Shown in pieces: positions 1-5,167 of a DNA stretch of 5,348 nt (positions within the stretch are counted from its first letter, which is position 1; the number at the start of each line of letters is the position of its first letter). The notes under the pieces are model-generated. The model saw only the letters and a list, made by a program, of their open reading frames with translations. It was not told the origin of the DNA and ran no database searches. The position numbers and the translations under genes were made by a program. Source of the DNA: Oxalobacter sp. (GTDB lineage Bacteria; Pseudomonadota; Gammaproteobacteria; Burkholderiales; Burkholderiaceae_D); assembly GCA_012512465.1 (NCBI GenBank), contig JAAZED010000053.1:1-5348 (forward strand), in the 5' to 3' direction.

Positions 1-278
1 GCACCCGTACCCTGAAGAAAAACGGCGATCCCGTGCAGTTGACTACCGGTGAATTTTCCGTGCTCAAGGTGTTTGCCCAGCACGCCCGTCAGCCGTTGTC
101 TCGGGACAAGCTGATGAGCCTGGCCCGGGGCCGGGAATATGAGGTATTTGACCGGAGCCTGGATGTACAGATATCCCGTCTGAGAAAACTGATTGAACCT
201 GATCCGGCGCATCCTTTTTACATCCAGACAGTCTGGGGGCTGGGTTATGTTTTTATCCCGGATGGACAGCCACAGTAA
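1..278 (+). CDS. ompR: OmpR-family response regulator, C-terminal DNA-binding domain (5' end outside window)
   Basis: The reading frame is open from the first bases and ends at TAA 276-278, giving 91 visible residues. The GTG at 33 lies inside the domain and is not the true start. The residues form an OmpR/PhoB winged helix: 'LTTGEFSVLK' opens the domain, 'PLSRDKLMSLARGREY' follows, the recognition helix is 'RSLDVQISRLRKLIE' (visible residues 51-65), and the wing is 'YIQTVWGLGYVF'. The LARGREY and DPAHP segments are particularly like true OmpR rather than other family members. The receiver domain with its phospho-accepting Asp must lie upstream of the window. OmpR is a cytoplasmic transcription factor, phosphorylated by EnvZ, that controls porin and envelope genes in enterics; its targets here are unknown. 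The kinase gene follows after 27 bp on the same strand, so the two are probably one operon. Family assignment is very secure; the symbol rests on similarity plus the envZ neighbour. Confidence 0.95.
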   Translation, partial: TRTLKKNGDPVQLTTGEFSVLKVFAQHARQPLSRDKLMSLARGREYEVFDRSLDVQISRLRKLIEPDPAHPFYIQTVWGLGYVFIPDGQPQ

Positions 279-305
279 TTTTCCCTGTTTTCATGGTTTG
301 GCTAA

Positions 306-1691
306 ATGATGAATAGTGAAGTTCAGGTCAATTCGATACTGACGCCCTGGTGGAAGAGCGGGCTTTTCTGGCGTACCTTTGTCCTGCTTTCTTTCCTTAT
401 CAGCGTCAGTATGGGGGCCTGGGTACTGAGCTTTCGCATGGTCGAACGTGAGCCAATGGCAGAGCAGGCTGCCAATCAGCTGGTTTCCATTGTCACCATT
501 ACCCGCGCGGCGCTGACCCATTCCGATCCGGAGTTAAGGCGCGAGCTGCTTTTTGATCTGGCCAGTAATGAGGGTATCCGTATTTATACTCTTGAACCCA
601 CCGATGAGATTGAGCCGATTTCGGAAAACGACCGCTGGTATATTCTTTTGAAAATCCTCCAGAAAAAACTTGGCCCGAGTACCAAGATATCCGGGAAGGT
701 CAATGGCATAGAAAGTTTCTGGATCAGCTTTAAGATTGATGATGAGGATGAATACGAATACTGGCTGGCACTGCCGCGCGGGCGGCTGGAAGGGCCGGCT
801 AACTGGCAGTGGTTATGGTGGGCTGTTGCGGGTTTTGGTCTTTCACTGATGGGTGCCGGTTTTATTTCAGGCCTGATTAATCGTCCGCTTGCCCGGCTGG
901 CAGTGGCTGCCAGAACGTTTGCCAGTGGCCAGACGCCGGAAATGCTGCCGGAGACAAAAACGGAATCGGCAGAAGTACGCGATGCCAATCACAGCTTTAA
1001 CCAGATGGTCAGGGAGCTGGAACGCAATGAAAAAGAGCGCACAGAAGTGCTTGCCGGCATCTCCCATGATTTGCGTACGCCGCTGACACGGATACAGCTT
1101 GAGCTGGAGATGTCGAGTCTGTCCGGAGAGGAAAAAAGCGGCATGGAAGCCGATATCCGGCAGATGGACGCCATCGTGGGACAGTTCCTGGATTATGCGC
1201 GCCTGAGCATTCCCGGCCAGAATGAAACCGTCAATATGAGTTTGCTGCTGGAGAAAGTGGCGATAGAGGCCGCGCGCGCTCCTGATGTGCTGGTTCAGAG
1301 TAGTGTGGAGCAAAATCTTTTTGTCAGGGGAAACGCGACGGATTTCGAGCGTATGTTCAACAATCTGGTTTCCAATGCCGAACGTTATGGTCGCGCCGAA
1401 AATACGGATCTGGTTGAATTGGGTATTCTCTGCAGGCAGAAAAATGAAGAAGTTGTCATTGAGATTTCAGATCAGGGGCCAGGTATTTCAGAGGAAGACA
1501 GGGAAAGGCTTTTGCGCCCCTTTATCCGGCTCGATAATGCCCGAAGCCAGGCAAATGGTTCGGGGCTTGGTCTGGCTATTGTCAATCGGATTGTCCAGCG
1601 CTATGGCGGCAGGCTCGTGTTGAAAAACAATGTGGCAAGCGGACTGGTGGTATCCGTGGCTTTTCCTCTGGCGGGAAAAGACAAGTCATAA
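306..1691 (+). CDS. envZ: EnvZ-type membrane sensor histidine kinase
   Basis: A complete 461-residue sensor kinase and likely partner of the upstream OmpR. Order of parts: short cytoplasmic N-terminus; TM1 about 20-43; periplasmic sensor about 44-166 with an acidic DDEDEYEY patch near 145-152; TM2 about 168-191; HAMP about 192-245; H-box 'GISHDLRTPLTRI' with the phospho-acceptor His254; N-box 'FNNLVSNAERYG' (351-362); G1 'DQGPGI' (389-394); F-box 'LLRPFIRLD'; G2 'GSGLGLAIV' (418-426). HDLRT (254-258) is the HisKA signature linked to both kinase and phosphatase action, so it is probably bifunctional. All ATP-binding boxes look intact. The X-region closely resembles E. coli EnvZ ('AGISHDLRTPLTRI', 'QF.DYAR'), while the periplasmic part is not recognisable. 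The start is ATG 306, directly after an in-frame TAA; ATG 309 is an equal alternative. No good Shine-Dalgarno precedes it, which fits translation coupled to the regulator gene 27 bp upstream. Confidence 0.93.
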   Translation: MMNSEVQVNSILTPWWKSGLFWRTFVLLSFLISVSMGAWVLSFRMVEREPMAEQAANQLVSIVTITRAALTHSDPELRRELLFDLASNEGIRIYTLEPTDEIEPISENDRWYILLKILQKKLGPSTKISGKVNGIESFWISFKIDDEDEYEYWLALPRGRLEGPANWQWLWWAVAGFGLSLMGAGFISGLINRPLARLAVAARTFASGQTPEMLPETKTESAEVRDANHSFNQMVRELERNEKERTEVLAGISHDLRTPLTRIQLELEMSSLSGEEKSGMEADIRQMDAIVGQFLDYARLSIPGQNETVNMSLLLEKVAIEAARAPDVLVQSSVEQNLFVRGNATDFERMFNNLVSNAERYGRAENTDLVELGILCRQKNEEVVIEISDQGPGISEEDRERLLRPFIRLDNARSQANGSGLGLAIVNRIVQRYGGRLVLKNNVASGLVVSVAFPLAGKDKS

Positions 1692-2015
1692 GGGGGATCA
1701 GTCTCTCCACTTGATATCCAGTGAATTGCGTCTCCCGGCTGTCTGTTGCTGCAGACGGGATATCCGGCAACCCCTTAGACTCCGAAAAAGGTTGATTCAT
1801 TTGCCTGATGATAACCCGTCTCTGACAGGGGGCGTTCCTTCAAGCGCTTCTCTGACATTCGGAACCGGTTTGCGAAATTGAGCGGCTACGGGATCTGTAA
1901 TGCCGGCGAGGACAAGCGGTGTCTATCTGATGACATCATGGAAAGGATGCCATTATAGGCCAGGATATTTCAGGGTATCTGGATATGAATTAACTGCATG
2001 CAAAAGCCCCGTTGA
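1692..2015. other. Convergent intergenic region between envZ and the LysR gene, palindrome-rich
   Basis: This 324-bp gap separates two genes that point at each other. I see no convincing gene: the short open frames on both strands have no recognisable protein and no ribosome site. It contains five perfect 8-bp palindromes: GGATATCC at 1758, AAGCGCTT at 1842, AACCGGTT at 1863, TGCATGCA at 1995 and TTGATCAA at 2012 (the last runs 4 bases into the LysR gene). It also has an 11-bp dyad TGATG-A-CATCA around 1929-1939 and two bulged hairpins (1734-1759 and 1960-1982). None of the hairpins is followed by a T-run on either strand, so the expected bidirectional terminator is not visible. A TATAAT hexamer reads on the minus strand at 1957-1952, but no matching -35 box was found. 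Confidence 0.6.
1734..1759. other. Bulged hairpin downstream of envZ
   Basis: GTCTG at 1741-1745 pairs with CAGAC at 1752-1756 across a 6-base loop. CCC at 1734-1736 pairs with GGG at 1757-1759 after a 4-base bulge. It lies 43 bp after the envZ stop. The sequence after the stem is ATATCC, not a T-run, so it is not a standard intrinsic terminator. It could be a 3'-end stabilising hairpin of the ompR-envZ mRNA, or chance. Confidence 0.3.
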
Positions 2016-2939
2016 TCAATTGTTTTTCTCCATTTCCTCTCGCAGTTCTTCATTTAACTGGTCAGAATAGGCCGTGATATGGTCTATAAAAAGATGAACG
2101 CGCAAGGGCAGTTGCTGATTTGGCATGACAAGATTGACATCCAGATCCGGCAATGTCCAGTCAGTCAGTATCTGTGTCAGCAACCCTTCCCGCTGTTGCC
2201 TGAATACCAGGGCTTTGGGCGCATAGACAACCCCCATGCCAGAGAGGGCAAAGTCGATGGCTGCAAACATGCTGTTAAAGCTATAGGCAGGTGAGATGGT
2301 GATGGAACGGTTTTCTTTGCCTTTTGACAGTGTCCATATCGTACCCGGGTGGGGAATGGAAGTCAGGCAAGGTATTTCACTTAAATCTTCGGGGGTCCGG
2401 GGTAACGGATAAACGTCAAGAATACCTGGTGCAACATACAACCCGTGTTCCACAGAATTGAGTTTTCTTGCCCTGAGTGATGAATCCGGAAGCGGGCCAA
2501 TGCGCATGTCCAGGTCGTATGGCTCGGTGAGCAGATCAGCCCACCGGTCGGCAAACCGGATATGGAGCTGTATCCGGGGCCAGGCTGCGGCAAAGCTTTT
2601 CAGGGCGGGCAAAATGAAATTGTAGCTGTCATTGGTGGCGGCAAACCGGACAGCACCTGCTGGTGCATTCATATTCTGTACCAGCGCTTCGCAGGCGCTC
2701 ATCGCATTTTCAACAATGTAAGCGCAATGCTCGAAAAATGCTTTTCCGCTTTCAGTCAGTTCGACATTACGGGAATTTCGTAGAAATAATGGCACCCCCA
2801 GCACTTTTTCCATGGTGGAGATCCGGCGGGAAAGCGTTGAAACCGGTATATCCAGAATATCGGCTGCAGCGGTGAAGCTTTTCTGCTTGGCAACCTCTAC
2901 GAAGAGCGGCATATCATTGAGTATGTTTTTCATGACCAT
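2016..2939 (-). CDS. LysR-family transcriptional regulator (CrgA-like group)
   Basis: A complete 307-residue LysR-type regulator, normal length for the family. The N-terminal winged helix-turn-helix spans about residues 5-64 ('SFTAAADILDIPVSTLSRRI', then 'VLGVPLFLRNSRNVELTESG'), followed by a linker helix to about 90 and a periplasmic-binding-like effector domain from about 95 to 295. The 'LxLFVEVAxxxSFTAAA' style start and 'LSRRIxxxExxLGVPLFxRxxRxxxLTExG' pattern match the large group of CrgA/DsdC-like regulators; the effector cannot be told from sequence. Start: ATG 2939 or the second ATG 2933 (MVMKN); an in-frame stop lies just upstream (about 2963-2961), so no longer form is possible. The best Shine-Dalgarno (AAGGAA, 2961-2956) is 16 bases from the first ATG, longer than usual, suggesting weak initiation. 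It is divergent from the c-di-GMP gene across 177 bp, the usual layout for LysR proteins that control their neighbour and themselves. The C-terminus ends in a charged tail (EELREEMEKNN). Confidence 0.95.
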   Translation of the reverse strand: MVMKNILNDMPLFVEVAKQKSFTAAADILDIPVSTLSRRISTMEKVLGVPLFLRNSRNVELTESGKAFFEHCAYIVENAMSACEALVQNMNAPAGAVRFAATNDSYNFILPALKSFAAAWPRIQLHIRFADRWADLLTEPYDLDMRIGPLPDSSLRARKLNSVEHGLYVAPGILDVYPLPRTPEDLSEIPCLTSIPHPGTIWTLSKGKENRSITISPAYSFNSMFAAIDFALSGMGVVYAPKALVFRQQREGLLTQILTDWTLPDLDVNLVMPNQQLPLRVHLFIDHITAYSDQLNEELREEMEKNN

Positions 2940-2944
2940 TTCAT

Positions 2945-2993
2945 TTTTGGAAAGATTCCTTTATTTTAAATTATTGCGTTATGATTTTGGAAA
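2945..2993. repeat. Pair of TTTTGGAAA direct repeats, 40 bp apart
   Basis: The 9-mer TTTTGGAAA occurs at 2945-2953 and again at 2985-2993, start to start 40 bp, about four helical turns. The first copy lies against the LysR start codon and the second sits in the centre of an AT-rich dyad. The spacing would place two proteins on roughly the same face of the DNA. Given the AT-rich setting, chance is possible. Confidence 0.4.
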
Positions 2994-2999
2994 TATTAA
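2979..2999. promoter_or_regulatory. Candidate LysR operator: imperfect AT-rich dyad
   Basis: The 21-bp segment reads TTA-N2-ATTT-N3-AAAT-N2-TAA, symmetric at 7 of 10 base pairs about position 2989. It lies 50 bp upstream of the LysR start, where LysR-type proteins often bind their own divergent promoter region. It does not give the strict T-N11-A form (G occupies the T position), so the assignment is tentative. The central TTTTGGAAA also occurs 40 bp away at 2945-2953. Confidence 0.35.
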
Positions 3000-3029
3000 G
3001 CTGTTGTGGTGAGAGCAGTTTTATACATT

Positions 3030-3101
3030 CGCGTTTTTGTTTATGCAACGTATCACAAGGTTAAACCAGGGCGTGTTAACACGCCCTAGAACGCAAACGC
3101 G
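3030..3101 (+). promoter_or_regulatory. Structured leader / nested inverted repeats before the c-di-GMP gene
   Basis: If transcribed, this stretch can fold into a three-way-junction-like shape. The outer stem is CGCGTTT (3030-3036) with AAACGCG (3095-3101). Hairpin A starts directly after it: TTGT 3037-3040 with ACAA 3055-3058, and ATGC 3043-3046 with GTAT 3050-3053. A GGTTAAACC linker (3059-3067) follows. Hairpin B is the perfect palindrome 3068-3087. The outer stem ends two bases before the AAAAGG ribosome site of the downstream gene, so folding could affect translation. Whether transcription starts upstream of 3030 is not known. Confidence 0.4.
3068..3087. promoter_or_regulatory. Perfect 20-bp palindrome (operator or RNA hairpin)
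   Basis: The arm AGGGCGTGTT is followed at once by its exact reverse complement, centred between 3077 and 3078, 30 bp before the ATG of the PAS-GGDEF-EAL gene. As DNA it is a strong candidate dimer-binding operator; as RNA it is a hairpin of about 8 bp with a TTAA loop. No T-run follows, and no gene upstream reads toward it, so it is not a terminator for a preceding gene. I do not recognise the binding protein. Confidence 0.6.
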
Positions 3102-3102
3102 T

Positions 3103-3108
3103 AAAAGG
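3103..3108 (+). promoter_or_regulatory. Ribosome binding site of the PAS-GGDEF-EAL gene
   Basis: AAAAGG ends 8 bases before ATG 3117, a good spacing. This supports 3117 as the start; the nearby ATG at 3121 is out of frame. Confidence 0.7.
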
Positions 3109-3116
3109 TCATCCTG

Positions 3117-4877
3117 ATGAATGCATTGTTGAAATGGCTGTTCAAAATACCGCGCCTTGCCAGGCTGCTGGAAACGCATCAAAAAAATGAAGCTTATCTT
3201 GAGCTGGCTTTTCTGGCTTATCAGAACAGCAGTGAAGCCATTGCTGTGGTCAGTGCACAGCATACAATCGTTGCGGTTAACCCGGCCTTTGAAAAAATTA
3301 CCGGGTATGCAGAATCGGAACTGATTGGTAAACAGACACAAATACTCAATTCCGGGCACACTTCTCCTGCTTTTTATGAGTTGCTGTGGGAAGAAATTTC
3401 CACGACGGGCTCCTGGAGAGGGGAGATGCGGATAAAGCGAAAAAATGGTGAGGATTTTCCCGCGTGGAGTGCGGTGACAGCCGTGAAAGATGAGCGGGGT
3501 GAGGTGAGCCTCTACATTGTGCAAAGCATGGATTTTTCGGAAAAAAAGGATGCGGAAAACATGCTGTGGCGGCAGGCCAATTATGATTCTCTTACTGGTT
3601 TGCCCAATGGCAGGCTGTGCCGGGAATGGTTTCGGCATGAAATGCTTGACTGTCTTTATTCAGGAACCCGGTTGGCTCTGATTGGTATTGATCTGGATAA
3701 CTTCCGTGATGTGAATGATGCGCATGGCTATGAGGGCGGAAATGTGCTTCTGAGGGAGGCCGCCAGGCGGATCAGTGGATGTATCCGTGATATTGATATT
3801 GCCGCTCGCGAAGCGGCCGACGAATTTGGCATTATCCTTACCGAGATAATTGATGTTCATCAGGTGCAGACGACCGCAAGACAACTGCAGACACTGCTTT
3901 CGGAACCTTATGATCTGGGATCAGGAATCGTTCATATAACAGCGAGTATGGGTATTACCATCTGTCCGGATGACGGTGCGGATGAGGAAACACTGTGGCG
4001 AAATGCCGAACATGCCCTGTATACGGCCAAAGAGGCAGGAAAAAACCAGGTTCGGTTTTTCACCCCTGCCATGGAGGCTCTGGCGCGTCGCCGTCTTTTT
4101 CTGATCAATGATATGCGCAAGGCGATAGCCTTGCAGCAGTTTGAACTGGTTTACCAGCCGATTGCAGAACTCTCCAGTGGTGAAATACACAAGGCGGAAT
4201 CGCTTCTCAGGTGGCACCACCCGACAGATGGCATTATTCTCCCGGCGGAATTTATCCCGATAGCAGAAGAAACCGGCATGATCATTGCCCTCTCCAACTG
4301 GTCATTTGAGCAGGTTGCTGTGCAGGTGGCTGATTGGCAGAAACGCTTTTACCCGGAGTTTCAGATCAGTTTCAATATGTCTGCGATGGAGTTCTTGACT
4401 GATCCGGAAAACAGCCAGGACAGGGTTGCGCTGATGCGCGAAAACGGTATCCATGGCCGGGGTATTGTTGTCGAAATTACAGAGAGCATGCTGCTGCAGT
4501 CTGAAGTCAATGTAAATGACAGGCTGCAGGATTTTCACCAGGCTGGCATGGAAATTGCGCTTGACGATTTTGGTACCGGTTATTCCTCGCTTTCCTATCT
4601 GAAAACCTTTGATGTGGATTATCTGAAAATTGACCAGTCATTCGTGATGGATATGGAAAATGATTCAAGAAACATGGCGCTTATTGAGGCAATCATCGTG
4701 ATGGGGCACAAGCTTGGCATGAAAATAATTGCCGAGGGGGTCAGTAATGAAGCGCAGATGAAGTTGCTTGCCGAGGCGGGTTGTGATTATGGCCAGGGAT
4801 ATCTTTTTTCCGAGCCGGTTTCCAGGGATCAGTTTGAGCGCTTGCTTCAGGAGAAAAAACCGGCAAAAAAAATGTAG
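3117..4877 (+). CDS. PAS-GGDEF-EAL protein, probable c-di-GMP phosphodiesterase with a degenerate cyclase domain
   Basis: A complete 586-residue cytoplasmic signalling protein. PAS about 30-140 ('VNPAFEKITGYAESELIGK', then PAC 'RIKRKNGEDF'); GGDEF about 153-316; EAL about 327-580. There is no transmembrane segment; residues 1-20 form a basic, hydrophobic stretch that might touch the membrane. The cyclase site reads A233-A234-D-E-F instead of GGDEF, and the guanine-contact Asp (PleD D344) is Asn209, so cyclase activity is doubtful. Metal ligand D192, N200 and the inhibitory RxxD site (R224-D-I-D227) remain. EAL keeps E361 (in ESL), N420, E453, D483-D484 (DDFGTG), K504, E540 and Q560-GY, so hydrolysis of c-di-GMP to pGpG is likely. 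The GGDEF domain probably binds GTP or c-di-GMP as a regulator, as known for the GEDEF domain of Caulobacter CC3396. The PAS ligand is unknown. It is divergent from the LysR gene and preceded by a strong palindrome. Confidence 0.95.
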   Translation: MNALLKWLFKIPRLARLLETHQKNEAYLELAFLAYQNSSEAIAVVSAQHTIVAVNPAFEKITGYAESELIGKQTQILNSGHTSPAFYELLWEEISTTGSWRGEMRIKRKNGEDFPAWSAVTAVKDERGEVSLYIVQSMDFSEKKDAENMLWRQANYDSLTGLPNGRLCREWFRHEMLDCLYSGTRLALIGIDLDNFRDVNDAHGYEGGNVLLREAARRISGCIRDIDIAAREAADEFGIILTEIIDVHQVQTTARQLQTLLSEPYDLGSGIVHITASMGITICPDDGADEETLWRNAEHALYTAKEAGKNQVRFFTPAMEALARRRLFLINDMRKAIALQQFELVYQPIAELSSGEIHKAESLLRWHHPTDGIILPAEFIPIAEETGMIIALSNWSFEQVAVQVADWQKRFYPEFQISFNMSAMEFLTDPENSQDRVALMRENGIHGRGIVVEITESMLLQSEVNVNDRLQDFHQAGMEIALDDFGTGYSSLSYLKTFDVDYLKIDQSFVMDMENDSRNMALIEAIIVMGHKLGMKIIAEGVSNEAQMKLLAEAGCDYGQGYLFSEPVSRDQFERLLQEKKPAKKM

Positions 4878-4906
4878 TGTCCTCCGAAACGGTTCCAGCA
4901 CGGACA
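4878..4906 (+). other. Small hairpin directly after the c-di-GMP gene stop
   Basis: TGTCC (4878-4882), immediately after the TAG stop, pairs with GGACA (4902-4906). A small inner stem CCG-AAA-CGG (4884-4892) lies in its loop. No T-run follows. It is weak and may be chance. Confidence 0.2.
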
Positions 4907-4914
4907 GGCGTCTT

Positions 4915-4954
4915 CAGGAAAAATATCCACAACAGAATGGATCAAGTTTTCCTG
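4915..4954 (+). terminator. Candidate 3' hairpin / non-canonical terminator
   Basis: A perfect 8-bp inverted repeat, CAGGAAAA (4915-4922) with TTTTCCTG (4947-4954), encloses a second 5-bp stem, ATCCA (4925-4929) with TGGAT (4938-4942), over an 8-base loop. This gives 13 paired bases in 40 nt, 37 bp after the stop of the PAS-GGDEF-EAL gene. The descending arm and what follows (TTTTCCTGTTCTTCC) are pyrimidine-rich, but the stem has little GC and there is no clean T-run. It is the best termination candidate in this gap. Confidence 0.4.
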
Positions 4955-5054
4955 TTCTTCCTCTATCAATACCTGATGCACAGCACACCATGCTAAATGC
5001 CCGTGTCGGCCTCTCCAGGGTACTGGCGGCGGATGGGTGGGGACAGCCTGCTTC

Positions 5055-5085
5055 TTGAAAATATTTCCTCGGAGGAAGCTATCAT
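5055..5085 (+). promoter_or_regulatory. Candidate promoter with a dyad in a 19-bp spacer, upstream of the activase gene
   Basis: TTGAAA (5055-5060) matches the -35 consensus at 5 of 6 and TATCAT (5080-5085) matches the -10 at 5 of 6, with a 19-bp spacer. The dyad TTCCTC-G-GAGGAA (5065-5077) sits almost exactly in the spacer centre. An over-long spacer with a centred dyad is typical of promoters remodelled by MerR-family activators. No merR-like gene is in the window. Confidence 0.4.
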
Positions 5086-5103
5086 TTCAGGAAGTTTGTT
5101 GTA

Positions 5104-5114
5104 CTATTAAATAG
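5104..5114. repeat. Short AT-rich dyad CTATT-A-AATAG
   Basis: Two 5-bp arms surround a single A in the leader of the activase gene, about 54 bp before its ATG. It is too short to assign a role and may be chance in AT-rich DNA. Confidence 0.25.
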
Positions 5115-5155
5115 CTAATCTGCAGTTCATATTTTCCATACAATTGCTGTTTTTT

Positions 5156-5160
5156 GGGAG
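5156..5160 (+). promoter_or_regulatory. Ribosome binding site of the activase gene
   Basis: GGGAG lies 7 bases before ATG 5168 and favours that codon over the in-frame ATG at 5174. Confidence 0.65.
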
Positions 5161-5167
5161 TGATTGG

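Larger units (their letters stand above)
4878..5167. other. Intergenic region between the c-di-GMP gene and the activase gene
   Basis: These 290 bp hold no gene I can support; the open frame crossing 4768-5058 is out of frame with the EAL gene and has no recognisable protein. Seen here: the hairpin at 4915-4954; a smaller interrupted hairpin at 5009-5030 (GCC and CCAG pairing with CTGG and GGC around GGTA); a promoter-like site at 5055-5085; a CTATT-A-AATAG dyad at 5104-5114; and the ribosome site at 5156-5160. No known riboswitch class was recognised. Confidence 0.6.

Noticed and set aside
867..1313. A 148-codon minus-strand open frame, with another at 584-988, inside envZ.
   Set aside because: They lie antisense to the HAMP and H-box regions of a clearly real kinase and show no protein family features.
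1582..1881. Short open frames on both strands running from the envZ end into the convergent gap.
   Set aside because: No ribosome site, no recognisable protein and partial overlap with envZ; not supportable as genes.
2003..2010. AAAAGCCCC next to the LysR stop, looking like one arm of a bidirectional terminator.
   Set aside because: No matching GGGGCTTTT arm lies on the same strand nearby, so no hairpin can form.
2980..2985. TATGAT as a -10 box reading toward the PAS-GGDEF-EAL gene.
   Set aside because: It is 5/6 to consensus, but the expected -35 position holds only TTCCTT-like sequence; too weak to annotate.
3022..3027. TATACA as a -10 box for the PAS-GGDEF-EAL gene.
   Set aside because: No -35-like hexamer lies at 16-18 bp; the nearest TTG-containing hexamer (3004-3009) is only 12 bp away. 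The AT-rich left half of the region probably contains the promoter, but I cannot place it.
3059..3101. Resemblance to a GEMM-I c-di-GMP riboswitch: AAACC, then a hairpin, then ACGCAAA, in front of a c-di-GMP gene.
   Set aside because: The order of these short pieces is suggestive, but GGTT does not pair with the bases after ACGCAAA as the GEMM core requires, and the whole second arm is missing because the start codon follows within about 20 bases. A covariance-model search would settle it; I do not call it.
3021..3638. A 205-codon open frame on the minus strand over the PAS and early GGDEF coding region.
   Set aside because: The plus-strand frame has clear PAS and GGDEF motifs; the antisense product has no recognisable domain, so it is a shadow of the real gene.
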